In this document: piece after piece, positions 49,564 to 58,564 of the stretch
How the letters are laid out: each line of letters opens with the position of its first letter
Position numbering within the stretch: the first letter of the stretch is position 1
Source: Rhodospirillaceae bacterium
Lineage (GTDB): Bacteria > Pseudomonadota > Alphaproteobacteria > GCA-2731375
DNA: 64,000 nt
Assembly: GCA_018701215.1 (NCBI GenBank)
Contig: JABIWH010000005.1
Location: 137,455-201,454, forward strand
Direction of reading: 5' to 3'
The notes under the pieces: generated by a model
Told to the model about the DNA's origin: nothing
The model's database searches: none
Seen by the model: only the letters and a program-made list of their open reading frames with translations
Translations under genes and position numbers: made by a program

Positions 49564-49833
49564 TCAATTCCGCTTAACAGAGAGGGCGCCGACAGGGCAC
49601 CATTGCACACACAGCGGGCGCTCCTCGTCGGCGCAGCCGTCGCACGGTCTGCGGCCGTCCCGCGCCGCGTCGAAAATGACGATTTCAACTTCGCCTTCCC
49701 GCTCGTTCTTGATGATCTCGATGCTGGAATTGCGCCGCCCGAATGCCCCCTCATGATGGAAGGAGCAGGCCAATACGCACAAATTGCAGGCGCCGCAACG
49801 CTCATGCCTCGGCAGGATGGTCGAAATTCCCAT
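49564..49833 (-). CDS. ferredoxin-like [4Fe-4S] protein of the AOR unit
   Basis: An 89-residue protein (ATG at 49833). It carries two four-cysteine sets: CGACNLCVLAC and, further on, CDGC followed after eight residues by CVQWCP. The second set has the proline typical of ferredoxins. The spacing between the sets differs from classical 2[4Fe-4S] ferredoxins and resembles electron-transfer subunits of oxidoreductases. It directly precedes the AOR gene and probably receives its electrons. An AGAGAGG site lies upstream; a GTG four codons earlier overlaps that site, so it is not chosen. Confidence 0.88.
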   Translation of the reverse strand: MGISTILPRHERCGACNLCVLACSFHHEGAFGRRNSSIEIIKNEREGEVEIVIFDAARDGRRPCDGCADEERPLCVQWCPVGALSVKRN

Positions 49834-49897
49834 CTTTATGCACACCTCTCTTTTTCGCAGTTTCCTACTAAGAGACAGCTGTCTTCATTGACTTACG

Positions 49898-50689
49898 TCA
49901 AATCGCCGTATTCTCGGCTCTCTCCAGCCAGTCCGTGCAGGCCTCGGCGACGGCGCGCCAGCCGTCTTCCTGCAGCAGCATGTGGCCCATATCCTCGAAT
50001 TCCAGATAGGTCGCCTGATCGAGATATTTGTCCGCCACATTATGCACGGCGGCGGGGGAGATGACTTTATCCCGGCCACCAGCGACGGCCAGGATCGGAC
50101 AATCCACCATGACCGGATTGACATAGGAGGCGCGGCCCCTATCGAACATCCAGAACAGGCTTTCAAACAGGGCCTGGCCGGATTCCGGGACGAATTGCGC
50201 GAAGACCTCCCGCTGGCGCGCGGGCGAGAGGCAATTTAGGGAATTTTCCGCCGCGATCTCGAAGGCGGCATTCAGGCTTTGTCCCCAGAACGGGCCAATG
50301 GACATCAGGCCCATGGCGGCGGCGATCTCGTTTTCCGAAGCCGGCAGCATACCCCAGGGCGGCGCCGGGGCCAGCAGGATCATGGCGCGGGCCAAGCCCT
50401 TGGCGGCCAGCAACTGCGCCAGCAAGCCACCCATGGAATGGCCCAACAGAACCGGCGGCTGGGACAATTCCTTGATAAGCGCGCTAAGATCCGCGACGTA
50501 ATCCCCTAGGCCCGTCTGCGCCAGGCGCGGATCGGCGGGCTGGCCTGGAACTTGATCGTGATAGCGCAGCTCGGGCGTCAGCACGGTCCAGCCCCGGGCC
50601 GCGAAATGATCACGAAAATTGGCGAAAATCGAGGCGCGGCAAAAAGCGCCCGGCAGCAGCATGATGGTCTGGTCTGTGTTCCGGTTCAT
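49898..50689 (-). CDS. alpha/beta hydrolase
   Basis: A 263-residue hydrolase. The nucleophile elbow is LLGHSMGGLLAQLL, the acid is probably in VAGGRDKVISP, and the His is in FEDMGHMLLQED. The N-terminal part (IMLLPGAFCRASIF) is the oxyanion region. There is no signal peptide. The substrate is unknown; esterases and lactonases share the pattern. The chosen ATG overlaps the rppH stop (ATGA), so it is the last gene of the gpmI-envC-ctpA-rppH unit. The frame extends upstream only through the rppH gene. Confidence 0.88.
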   Translation of the reverse strand: MNRNTDQTIMLLPGAFCRASIFANFRDHFAARGWTVLTPELRYHDQVPGQPADPRLAQTGLGDYVADLSALIKELSQPPVLLGHSMGGLLAQLLAAKGLARAMILLAPAPPWGMLPASENEIAAAMGLMSIGPFWGQSLNAAFEIAAENSLNCLSPARQREVFAQFVPESGQALFESLFWMFDRGRASYVNPVMVDCPILAVAGGRDKVISPAAVHNVADKYLDQATYLEFEDMGHMLLQEDGWRAVAEACTDWLERAENTAI

Positions 50690-51156
50690 ACCAGATGGGA
50701 AAATATGGTCACGACCTGACGGTAGTTCTCTTGCTTGAAGTCCACCGCCACATTGGCCAGGGTTGCCATGGGTGTCCATTTCCAGGCATCGAATTCCGGC
50801 TCCGCCGTGGCCAGGTTGATATCCTCGTCCCGGCCCAAAAAGCGCATGGCGAACCATTTCTGGGTTTGGCCGCGGAATTGCCCGTGCCAGACCTTGTCAG
50901 CCAGATGGCTGGGCAAATCGTAAGGTATCCAAGCCTCGCTTTCGGCAATGATTTCGGCCTTGTTGGTGCCGATTTCCTCTTCCAGTTCGCGCAGGGCCGC
51001 CTGGCGCGGGGTCTCGTCATCCTCCACGCCGCCCTGGGGCATTTGCCAGGCTTCGGCCCGCTGATCAATACGCTGGGCAACAAGCACCAGATTATCCTTG
51101 TTGATCAGCATAATACCGACACAGGGCCGGTAGGGCCGTTCGGAAAACGGTTTCAA
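50686..51156 (-). CDS. rppH: RNA 5'-pyrophosphohydrolase
   Basis: RppH removes pyrophosphate from the 5' end of mRNA and so starts decay. The 156 residues begin RPCVGIMLINKDNLVLVAQR and include WQMPQGGVEDDETPRQAALR followed by ELEEEIG, a complete Nudix box of the RppH/YgdP type. WLPY-like and KWFAMRFLG regions also match. It overlaps both neighbours by four bases, one being the deacetylase-like gene upstream; this order is common in alphaproteobacteria. Confidence 0.93.
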   Translation of the reverse strand: MKPFSERPYRPCVGIMLINKDNLVLVAQRIDQRAEAWQMPQGGVEDDETPRQAALRELEEEIGTNKAEIIAESEAWIPYDLPSHLADKVWHGQFRGQTQKWFAMRFLGRDEDINLATAEPEFDAWKWTPMATLANVAVDFKQENYRQVVTIFSHLV

Positions 51157-52634
51157 TTTTTTGCCTCTTGATGATCGGTAATGGCGGAAATCGGCACCAG
51201 GTCAAAGCCACGGTCGCCCATGGCACGGGTCCACTGGGCCAGGCGTTCGATGGTTACCGGATAGGGAAAGCCAATCCCGATGGCGCCGCCGGAGGCGGAG
51301 GCCAGACGCTCCAACTCCAACAACCTGGCGTCAATGGCGGCGCGGGAGGCGACCGCATCAAGCACCCGGTCGTTGGCGGCAATGGTCAAGCCGATCCTAC
51401 CCGCGACAGCAGAAGCAACGGAGGAAGACGAGGCACGGGCGTCCAGAAACATCAGACCCCGATCGCGCATGGCCTCCAGTATGGGCTGCAGATGGGACTC
51501 GGTGGAGGTAAAACGCCCGCCCATGAAATTGACCACGCCCACATAACCGGCAAAGCGGCCCAACAGCCAATCCAGCCGCTGCAGATTTCGATGAATTGTC
51601 AGGCTGGTCAGCAAGGTATGGGGCCCGGGATCGTTGGTGGGATAATCCATCGGCTCCATGGGTACCTGCAGCAGTACCTCGTGGCCGGCGGCACGGGCCT
51701 GGTTCACGTAATCCTGCAAATTGCGGCCGTAGGGCGCGAAAGCCAAACTGACCCCGCCCGGCAATTGCTGAATGGCGGTCATCGTGGTCGCGCGGCTGAG
51801 GCCAAGGCTGCCGACGACAATGGCAATCCGGGGCCGGCCCGTGGCCTTGTAAGGGCGTGCATAAACCTGCAGAGGTGTCCGGCCGTCCGGCGCCACCACG
51901 GGCAGGGGGCCGTTCTCGGTCGATTTGATCAGGGCCGGGTCTGGTGCGGGGCGCAGGCCGCCGCTGGCCATGAACTTGCTTTTCGCCCCGTGCGTTGAAG
52001 CGGTTTTAGCCGGCGCATGCCCGGATTTTTCACCATCCTCGCCATCCTGGGTGACTGCTTTATGATCTTGAGGGCTGGGTTGTGGGCCGGGCTGGGGATT
52101 GGGTTGCGGACCGGGTTGCGGACTGGGAGCCGGTTCGTCCGCCGTTTGCTGGCTTGAGACTTTCGGTTTTACGTCGTGGCCGTCGGTATCCTTGGCCGGT
52201 TTGTGTGCGGCCGTTTTGGGCGGGGCGGCTTTGCCAGGCGTGGCCTCGGACTTGTCGCCGGCATGCTTGTCTTCGCCATGTTTCTCCTCGCCGTGTTTTT
52301 CCTCACCCTGCGTCTCGCCGCCATGTTCCGAACGTTTTTTGGCCGGTTCCTTGGAGGCGGCCTGCTTCCCGCTGCCATCCTTGGTGAGATCTACCGGCAA
52401 CACCGCATCCGCCAGGGTGGCTTGCGCGTTCAGTTCAGCCTGCTGCTTGGCGGGGTCATGGCTATAGCTCAACCAGGCAGCCAGGCCGGCTATGCCCGCG
52501 ATCAGGATCAACCCTACCGCGGCCGGCGTGCTGGGGGCCCGCGTAACCTTGTCGGTGCGTCCGCCAGCCCGTCCGCCGGCCCGGTCACCGCCGCTGTCGC
52601 CAGCCTGTTTTTTGCCTCGTGGTATCCTGGCCAC
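51153..52634 (-). CDS. divergent polysaccharide deacetylase-family protein with long disordered linker
   Basis: A 493-residue protein: a basic cytoplasmic tail, one membrane segment (about 39-57), a very long low-complexity linker to about residue 240, and a C-terminal domain of the divergent polysaccharide deacetylase family. The linker has repeated HGEEK-like pentapeptides and a PQPGPQPNPQPGPQPSPQ run. The domain contains RIAIVVGSLGLSRATTM, SLAFAPYGRNLQDYV, LLQVPMEPMDYP and GIGFPYPVTIERLAQW. It should act in the periplasm on an envelope polymer. It is placed between ctpA and rppH as in related genomes. Confidence 0.88.
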   Translation of the reverse strand: MARIPRGKKQAGDSGGDRAGGRAGGRTDKVTRAPSTPAAVGLILIAGIAGLAAWLSYSHDPAKQQAELNAQATLADAVLPVDLTKDGSGKQAASKEPAKKRSEHGGETQGEEKHGEEKHGEDKHAGDKSEATPGKAAPPKTAAHKPAKDTDGHDVKPKVSSQQTADEPAPSPQPGPQPNPQPGPQPSPQDHKAVTQDGEDGEKSGHAPAKTASTHGAKSKFMASGGLRPAPDPALIKSTENGPLPVVAPDGRTPLQVYARPYKATGRPRIAIVVGSLGLSRATTMTAIQQLPGGVSLAFAPYGRNLQDYVNQARAAGHEVLLQVPMEPMDYPTNDPGPHTLLTSLTIHRNLQRLDWLLGRFAGYVGVVNFMGGRFTSTESHLQPILEAMRDRGLMFLDARASSSSVASAVAGRIGLTIAANDRVLDAVASRAAIDARLLELERLASASGGAIGIGFPYPVTIERLAQWTRAMGDRGFDLVPISAITDHQEAKN

Positions 52635-52659
52635 GTTTCCTCAATCCTGGATCAGAATT

Positions 52660-54000
52660 CTATTTGCCGTTGCGCCGTTGTAAAAGGGCCATGCCGCGCA
52701 GCAAATCCAAGGCATAGTTCAACTGAAAATCACGTGGTTTGGCGGTTTCGCCGCCACCATCGCCATTGCGTTTTACATTGGTATGGTTTTCCGGCATGGG
52801 CACAGGATTTTTTTTCTTCTCCGCCTTCAGATGCTTCGGTAGGTCCGCCTCGCTACGGCGGTGATTGTTTGCCGCTTTCTCCACCCGCACCTGCTCCACC
52901 GTGATATCCGGCTCAATCCCCTTGGCCTGGATAGACGTGCCCGATGGCGTGTAGTAGCGCGCCGTGGTCAGCCTAATGGCGCCATGTCCCTGCAACGGTA
53001 TGATGCTTTGCACCGACCCTTTGCCGAACGACTTGGTGCCGATAACCAGGGCCCGTTGATGGTCCTGCAAGGCACCGGCGACAATCTCGGAGGCGGAAGC
53101 CGAACCGCCGTTGATCAACACCGCCACCGGCAGACCTTGGGCCAGATCTCCCACCTTGGCGTTGTAGCGATGGGTTTCCTCCGGCCGCCGGCCTCTGGTC
53201 GATACGATCTCTCCCTTGTCCAGAAATGCGTCCGAGACGGCAATCGCCTGATCCAAGGCGCCGCCCGGATTATTACGCAAATCCAGAATCACGCCTTTGA
53301 ACTTGTTTCCCAACTCGGCCTTACGCTTGGCCATCGCTGCCTCCAGGCCGCTGTCGGTTTGTTCGGTGAACGAAGTTATGCGGACATAGACCATATCGCC
53401 TTCCAGGCGGGAGCGTACCGACTGTACGCGAATGACATCGCGAATAATCTTTACCTCGAAAGGTTTTTCCACACCCGGCCGGACCACCAACAGGCGGATT
53501 TCCGATTTCACCGGGCCGCGCATTTTCTTTACCGCCTCCGCCAGGGTCAGGCCCATCACCGGCGTATCATCAAGCTGGGTAATATAATCCCCGGCCTTCA
53601 TGCCGGCGCGTGCCGCCGGCGTCTCGTCAATCGGCGAGACCACCTTGACCAAGCCGTTTTCCATGGTCACTTCAATACCAAGGCCGCCGAATTCGCCTTT
53701 GATCTGCTCGCGCATATCGCGGTACGCCCTGGGCGGCATATAGGAAGAATGCGGATCGAGAGAGCGCAACATACCCGTGATGGCGGCCTCGATCAGTTCC
53801 GGGTCATCCACCTCTTCAACGTAATCGGCGCGGATCCGCTCCAACACATCGCCAAACAAGTTTAGTTGACGATAGATACTATCGTCGGCCGCCCGCGCCG
53901 ATCCCGGCAGGGCCACCAGGGGCAGTGCCAACAGGGCGGCAAGCGTATACAGCGCCAGCATGCTTTTCGCGACCCGGCCACCGATCAAAATCTTCATCAT
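52660..54000 (-). CDS. ctpA: S41-family carboxyl-terminal processing protease
   Basis: A 446-residue exported protease: a signal peptide or anchor (LALYTLAALLALPLVALPG), a PDZ domain (LGIEVTMENGLVKVVSPIDE, ARAGMKAGDYITQLD), and the S41 catalytic core. The catalytic Ser is in GGSASASEIVAGAL and the Lys in GTKSFGKGSVQ. It processes or degrades periplasmic proteins and is often tied to cell-wall hydrolase control. The start overlaps the envC stop, in line with a joint role of the EnvC-type activator and the protease. The C-terminal tail after about 370 is low-complexity. Confidence 0.94.
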   Translation of the reverse strand: MMKILIGGRVAKSMLALYTLAALLALPLVALPGSARAADDSIYRQLNLFGDVLERIRADYVEEVDDPELIEAAITGMLRSLDPHSSYMPPRAYRDMREQIKGEFGGLGIEVTMENGLVKVVSPIDETPAARAGMKAGDYITQLDDTPVMGLTLAEAVKKMRGPVKSEIRLLVVRPGVEKPFEVKIIRDVIRVQSVRSRLEGDMVYVRITSFTEQTDSGLEAAMAKRKAELGNKFKGVILDLRNNPGGALDQAIAVSDAFLDKGEIVSTRGRRPEETHRYNAKVGDLAQGLPVAVLINGGSASASEIVAGALQDHQRALVIGTKSFGKGSVQSIIPLQGHGAIRLTTARYYTPSGTSIQAKGIEPDITVEQVRVEKAANNHRRSEADLPKHLKAEKKKNPVPMPENHTNVKRNGDGGGETAKPRDFQLNYALDLLRGMALLQRRNGK

Positions 54001-55376
54001 CCACTCGCCCTTTCACGGCTGCTCGACCACCAGGAGTTCGGATTTATTGCCGTCCCCTTGCGCCGTAATTCTATATACAGAGACCGCTTGCCGTCCCCTC
54101 CCATGCGACCCACCGGTTCGCCCGTAAGTAATGACTGTCCGACCACCGCCTGCAGCCGCGTCAGACCGGCCAGCAGAGTATGGTATCCCTCACCATGCGA
54201 GATGATCAAGATCAGGCCGTATTTTCGAAACGTCCCGGCGTAGACCACCCGACCGTCATAGGGCGCGACAACCTGCGCCCGATCAGCTGTTCGCAGGGTG
54301 ATACCCTGGGCCCGCGGGCCAAATCCAGTGCTTTCGCCAAAGCGTCCGACCCGCCGGCCCTTGGCGGGCAGGCGCAGACGGCCGCGGATCTTGGAAAACG
54401 GCAGTTGCCGCAGCGCCAGAGCCTGGCTTTGCCTGGCCGGTGGGGCGGCGTCTTGCGCATTGCCTTTGGCGTTATTCTTTCCCTTGGGGGCAGCCAAGGC
54501 CAGAGCCATGTCAGCGGCCAGCTTGCGGCGGCGGCGTTCGGCCCGTTGCTCAGCCTGCTGCTCGGCCAACTGCTCGACTTGACGCAAAGTTGCCGCATGC
54601 CCCTTCCCGCCGGCCGCGATTTCCGTTTGCCGCGCACCGCGCGACCGCTCCGCCGCATCCAGGCGCTGTAGCAAGCCTTGCAAATCCTGTGCCTTGCCCA
54701 CCAACGCGGCCAGGCGCTCGCCCTCCGCCGCGCCAGCCTGCTGCAACTGCCGTTCAACCAGCACCCGTTCCCGTAACAGGGATTGCAGTTCCTGGCGGCG
54801 GCTGGACAAGGCCGTCACAGTGACCGCCCGGTGCCGTTGTTCGCGGTCCAGCCGGCGCCGCACTGTGTCGGCTGCCGCCAATAATTCACCAACCTTGGCC
54901 GCGTCGCGATGCAGGGCCGGCACGGCGGCGGCCAGCAGGCGGCCACCACGGGCCGCATCCAACATGCTGCCCGGTGCGGCCAAAAGCGCGGCGGCGGGTT
55001 GCCGTTCCAACCGGGCCAGGGCGGTGATGGAGCGCGCCATGCCCTCACGCATCAGACTAAGCCGGCGATAATGCTCCGCATCCTGGCGCTGCAACAGCGC
55101 CAGGCGTTCTTCAATCTCGCTTAGCGCGACCTCTTCCTGTTGTGCCCGGTTCGCCGCCAGGGCGGCACGGATACGCAGGCCGTCGACCTGGTCGCGGATG
55201 GCCCGGGCCCGATCGGCAAGGGCGTGTTGTTGCTTCCGGCCGGCGCTAATCGATTCCTTCGTCGTCTCTATATTGCGCTGAACTTCCTGGCGTTCGTCGC
55301 CAAGCGAACTGGAGGCGGCAAATCCGCCTAGCAAAAGCGCCGGCAATGCCAGAATTATCAGGCGCGCCCTAGCCAT
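53997..55376 (-). CDS. envC: EnvC-type murein hydrolase activator
   Basis: A 459-residue exported protein. After a signal sequence (LIILALPALLLGGFAASSSLG) come long coiled-coil helices rich in Arg, Gln and Ala (about 30-300), then a C-terminal LytM-type domain. In active LytM enzymes the first zinc motif is HxxxD. Here the region is GITLRTADRAQ with no His, and the later motif HGEGYHTLLAG is kept, so the domain is degenerate, as in EnvC. It should activate amidases during cell separation. The start overlaps the end of gpmI by 8 bases. Confidence 0.92.
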   Translation of the reverse strand: MARARLIILALPALLLGGFAASSSLGDERQEVQRNIETTKESISAGRKQQHALADRARAIRDQVDGLRIRAALAANRAQQEEVALSEIEERLALLQRQDAEHYRRLSLMREGMARSITALARLERQPAAALLAAPGSMLDAARGGRLLAAAVPALHRDAAKVGELLAAADTVRRRLDREQRHRAVTVTALSSRRQELQSLLRERVLVERQLQQAGAAEGERLAALVGKAQDLQGLLQRLDAAERSRGARQTEIAAGGKGHAATLRQVEQLAEQQAEQRAERRRRKLAADMALALAAPKGKNNAKGNAQDAAPPARQSQALALRQLPFSKIRGRLRLPAKGRRVGRFGESTGFGPRAQGITLRTADRAQVVAPYDGRVVYAGTFRKYGLILIISHGEGYHTLLAGLTRLQAVVGQSLLTGEPVGRMGGDGKRSLYIELRRKGTAINPNSWWSSSRERASG

Positions 55377-56931
55377 GATGCCGCATGGCCTGATCCGTGG
55401 CCGCCATCAATGACCGGCCCGTCATTTGGTCTGGCTGTGCCAGCCCCATCAACGCCAGCAGCGTGGGGGCCAGGTCCGCCAGACTGCCATCCCGCAATTC
55501 GGCCTGGGCATCGGGCGCATTGACCAACAGCACCGGCACCGGCCCCGTGGTGTGCGCCGTATGGGCGCCATGGTTTTCGGGGTCGCGCATCAGCTCGATA
55601 TTGCCGTGGTCGGCGGTGATCAACATGGCGCCGCCGGCATCGTCCAAGGCGGCGCACAGACGGCCCAGGCAGCGGTCAATCATCTCCACCGCCAGCACCG
55701 CCGCATCCAGCTTGCCCGTATGGCCGACCATGTCGGGATTGGCATAGTTGACCACGATCAGATCATAGGTCGCCGAACCAATGGCGGTAACCAGCTTGTC
55801 CGTGACCTCCGCCGCCGACATTTCAGGGGCCAGATCATAGGTCGCGACTTTTGGCGAGGGTATCAGGATGCGGTCCTCGCCCTCGAAAACCGCCTCCTCG
55901 CCGCCATTCAGAAAAAACGTCACATGGGCATATTTCTCGGTCTCGGCGATACGCAGTTGGCGCCGGCCGGCCGCCGCCACCACTTCACCCAGCGTCTGCC
56001 GTAGCCCGATCACGGGAAACAATGCATCAACCCTGGTATCCAGCGCGGCTGAATAGCTGACCATGCCAAGTTGATCGGCAAACGCGGCAACACGGCCACG
56101 GGCAAAGCCGTCGAAGGCCGGATCGACCAGCGCGCTGAGTATCTCCCGGGCCCGGTCGGCGCGGAAATTGGCCAGCAACAAACCATCCCCGTCCGCCATG
56201 CCCGCATAGCCGGCGACAGTCGTGGGCAGAATAAACTCGTCGTTGATATCCTGGGCATAGGACGCCTGCATGGCCGCGGCCGCATCGCCGCCCGCCGCAC
56301 CTTTGCCTTCGACCAATAGGTCATAGGCCTGAACTACCCGCTCCCAACGATTGTCCCGGTCCATGGCGTAATAGCGGCCGCACAAAGTGGCGATGTAGAT
56401 GTTGTCCTGTCCGGCAATGGCCGCGCTGATCTGTTGCAGATAGCCCGCGCCCGAGGTCGGCGGCGTATCCCGGCCATCCATGAAACAATGCAGCCAGACC
56501 TTTATGCCCGCAGCGGCAATGATGCGGGCCAGGGCCAGCATGTGGTCTTGATGGGAATGGACCCCGCCCGGCGACAACAGGCCCAGCAGATGACAATCGC
56601 CGCCACTAGTCTGCAAATTGGCAATGAATTTGGCCAGGCGCGGGCTTTTCGCCAGGCTACCGTCCGCCACCGCCTTGTCGATACGGGGCAAATCCTGAAG
56701 AACAATGCGCCCGGCGCCGATGTTTTGGTGCCCGACTTCGGAATTACCCATCTGCCCTTCCGGCAGACCGACGGCCAATCCAGAGGTCTGCAACAGAGCG
56801 TGGGGTGCTTCCGCCAGCAATCGATCGTAGACCGGGGTTCGGGCAAGGGCGATGCCATTGTCCGCCGCGGCCTCCCGATAGCCCCAGCCATCCAGGATAC
56901 ATAGCACTACGGGGCGACACTGATTCTTCAC
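55369..56931 (-). CDS. gpmI: 2,3-bisphosphoglycerate-independent phosphoglycerate mutase
   Basis: The manganese-dependent enzyme interconverts 3- and 2-phosphoglycerate in glycolysis. The 520 residues start RPVVLCILDGWGYRE. The phosphoserine motif is QMGNSEVGHQNIGAGR, followed by GLLSPGGVHSHQDH, FMDGRDTPP, and the metal motifs NYANPDMVGHTG and ITADHGNIE. A GAGG site lies six bases before the GTG at 56931, so I prefer it to the TTG at 56943. Order gpmI-envC-ctpA is conserved in alphaproteobacteria. Confidence 0.96.
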   Translation of the reverse strand: MKNQCRPVVLCILDGWGYREAAADNGIALARTPVYDRLLAEAPHALLQTSGLAVGLPEGQMGNSEVGHQNIGAGRIVLQDLPRIDKAVADGSLAKSPRLAKFIANLQTSGGDCHLLGLLSPGGVHSHQDHMLALARIIAAAGIKVWLHCFMDGRDTPPTSGAGYLQQISAAIAGQDNIYIATLCGRYYAMDRDNRWERVVQAYDLLVEGKGAAGGDAAAAMQASYAQDINDEFILPTTVAGYAGMADGDGLLLANFRADRAREILSALVDPAFDGFARGRVAAFADQLGMVSYSAALDTRVDALFPVIGLRQTLGEVVAAAGRRQLRIAETEKYAHVTFFLNGGEEAVFEGEDRILIPSPKVATYDLAPEMSAAEVTDKLVTAIGSATYDLIVVNYANPDMVGHTGKLDAAVLAVEMIDRCLGRLCAALDDAGGAMLITADHGNIELMRDPENHGAHTAHTTGPVPVLLVNAPDAQAELRDGSLADLAPTLLALMGLAQPDQMTGRSLMAATDQAMRHHG

Positions 56932-57034
56932 GTTTAACCTCAAAATCTAGTAGTTACCCACTGATTCGACACCAATATGGCGCAGCTTGTGACGAATGCA
57001 ACCGCTATCATCAGGCCCGTGTTCAAGCCCATGT

Positions 57035-57493
57035 TCAAGCGCGGTGATACGGATGCCCCGCCAGTATGGTGTGGGCCCGGTACAATTGCTCCATCAACAT
57101 CGCGCGAGCCAGCATATGAGGCCATGTCATGGCGCCCAGAGACAAGCTCAAAACAGCCTCCCCGACCAGAGCCGGATGCAGGCCATCGGCGCCGCCAATG
57201 ACAAATGCCAAATCTGCGATACCGTCATCCCGCCACCGGCCCAAGCGTTGCGCGAACGCCGCGCTGGACAGGGTTTTGCCCCTGCCGTCCATGGCCACCA
57301 AGGTCGCCCTGTCCGGCATCGCGGCACGCAGTAATTCGGCTTCGGCCAAGCTGAGTTTTTCGCCGCTCAGGTTCTTCCGCACCTCGACTTCGCGGATTGC
57401 CACCGTCCAAGGCAGCCGTTTCAGGTAAGTTTGGCAGATTTCAGCCGCCGGGCTGCCTTTGGCACGGCCCACGGCGCATATAGTGACTCGCAT
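57035..57493 (-). CDS. rlmH: 23S rRNA (pseudouridine1915-N3)-methyltransferase
   Basis: RlmH methylates pseudouridine 1915 in helix 69 of 23S rRNA on the assembled ribosome. The 152-residue SPOUT protein has VTICAVGRAKGSPAAEICQT, LVAMDGRGKTLSSAAFAQ, LAFVIGGADGLHPAL and the C-terminal knot region LARAMLMEQLYRAHTILAGHPYHRA-like segment ending HPYHR. It lies three bases after rsfS. Both act on the large ribosomal subunit. Confidence 0.96.
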   Translation of the reverse strand: MRVTICAVGRAKGSPAAEICQTYLKRLPWTVAIREVEVRKNLSGEKLSLAEAELLRAAMPDRATLVAMDGRGKTLSSAAFAQRLGRWRDDGIADLAFVIGGADGLHPALVGEAVLSLSLGAMTWPHMLARAMLMEQLYRAHTILAGHPYHRA

Positions 57494-57496
57494 GGT

Positions 57497-57832
57497 CTAG
57501 AGTGCGGCGCGCTCGGGCTCCGCCATCTCGATCGACCACATCTTTTCCAGATTATAGAACTCCCGGACTTCCGGGCGAAACAGATGCACGATGATGTCGC
57601 CCATATCGATCAACACCCAATCGCGTTTGCCGAGGCCCTCGACCTTGCAGCGGCCCAGGCCTTCTTCCTTGGCCCGGCGCAGCAAATGGTCCGCCATGGC
57701 GCCCACGTGACGGTCTGAACGACCGTTCGCGATCACCATGTAATCGGCTATGCTGGATTTGCCCTGCAGGTCGATGACGACGAGCTCTTCCGCCTGGTCC
57801 TCATCGAGAGAACTATTCACGAGTGCCAGCAA
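57497..57832 (-). CDS. rsfS: ribosomal silencing factor RsfS
   Basis: RsfS binds L14 and keeps ribosomal subunits apart under poor nutrition. The coordinates (111 residues) start at a TTG and show LVVIDLQGKSSIADYMVIAN, GRSDRHVGAMADHLL, and WVLIDMGDIIVHLFRPEVRE. The TTG and a GTG at 57820 have no clear ribosome site. The frame stays open upstream for 13 more codons (ASARQTPAYSQE), family-like in character, to an ATA at 57871 preceded at nine bases by CAGGAG. The true start may therefore be a non-standard ATA; see findings. Confidence 0.9.
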   Translation of the reverse strand: MLALVNSSLDEDQAEELVVIDLQGKSSIADYMVIANGRSDRHVGAMADHLLRRAKEEGLGRCKVEGLGKRDWVLIDMGDIIVHLFRPEVREFYNLEKMWSIEMAEPERAAL

Positions 57833-57961
57833 TTCTTGGCTATAAGCTGGCGTTTGCCTTGCACTTGCTATGGTGAATAGCTCCTGATTTTTCTCATGGT
57901 CTGCATATGGACCCTTGCTTTCGTGATTGTTCGTACATTATGGCAACATTTCATGGAAATG

Positions 57962-58555
57962 TCATGCTTCTTTCAGCTGCTTTGGGGATTTCAACTGCTC
58001 GCCCCGGATCGCGGTACTTGATGCCGGATGCAGACGGGAGAACAGAAAACACCACGCCGGCGCCGGCGCCAGGGGCAGTTCGGCGGGTCTGCGGACGCGA
58101 TAGCCGGCATAGCGGGCCGCCGCCGCGCCGGCCAGGGCGCGGCGGCTCTCACCGGGCCGGTTGAAGACCGCCATGGGCATCATCTCGACAATCTCGCGCC
58201 AGCGGCGCCAGCGCGGCAATTGCACCAGATTATCCGCCCCCATCAGCCAGACGAAAGCATGTTGCGGCCAGCGCCGGCGCATGGCGGCCAGGGTATCAAC
58301 GGTGTAGCGGGTGCCAAGTCGGCTTTCCAGATCGCAGGCCCGAATGCGCGGATGCTGCGCCATGGCCTTGGCACCGGCGAGGCGCTGAGCCAGCGGCGCC
58401 ATGTCATCGGCGGCCTTGAGCGGATTCTGCGGCGAGACCAGCCACCAGACCTGATCCAGCTGCAGCTGCTTCAGGGCCAGCAACGAGATATGCCGGTGAC
58501 CTTCGTGGGCCGGATTAAACGAGCCGCCCAACAGACCGATTTTCAAGCGTGCCAT
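57962..58555 (-). CDS. nadD: nicotinate-nucleotide adenylyltransferase
   Basis: NadD makes nicotinate adenine dinucleotide in NAD synthesis. The 197 residues begin KIGLLGGSFNPAHEGHRHIS, carrying the GSFNPxHxGH nucleotidyltransferase motif, and have WWLVSPQNPLK, ARYTVDTLAAMRRRWPQHAF and WLMGADNLVQL. The usual late ISSTxIR motif is represented by HPASSTAIRGEQL. It lies 9 bases after proA. Between it and rsfS there are 130 bases (57833-57961). Confidence 0.95.
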   Translation of the reverse strand: MARLKIGLLGGSFNPAHEGHRHISLLALKQLQLDQVWWLVSPQNPLKAADDMAPLAQRLAGAKAMAQHPRIRACDLESRLGTRYTVDTLAAMRRRWPQHAFVWLMGADNLVQLPRWRRWREIVEMMPMAVFNRPGESRRALAGAAAARYAGYRVRRPAELPLAPAPAWCFLFSRLHPASSTAIRGEQLKSPKQLKEA

Positions 58556-58564
58556 ATGAAAGCT

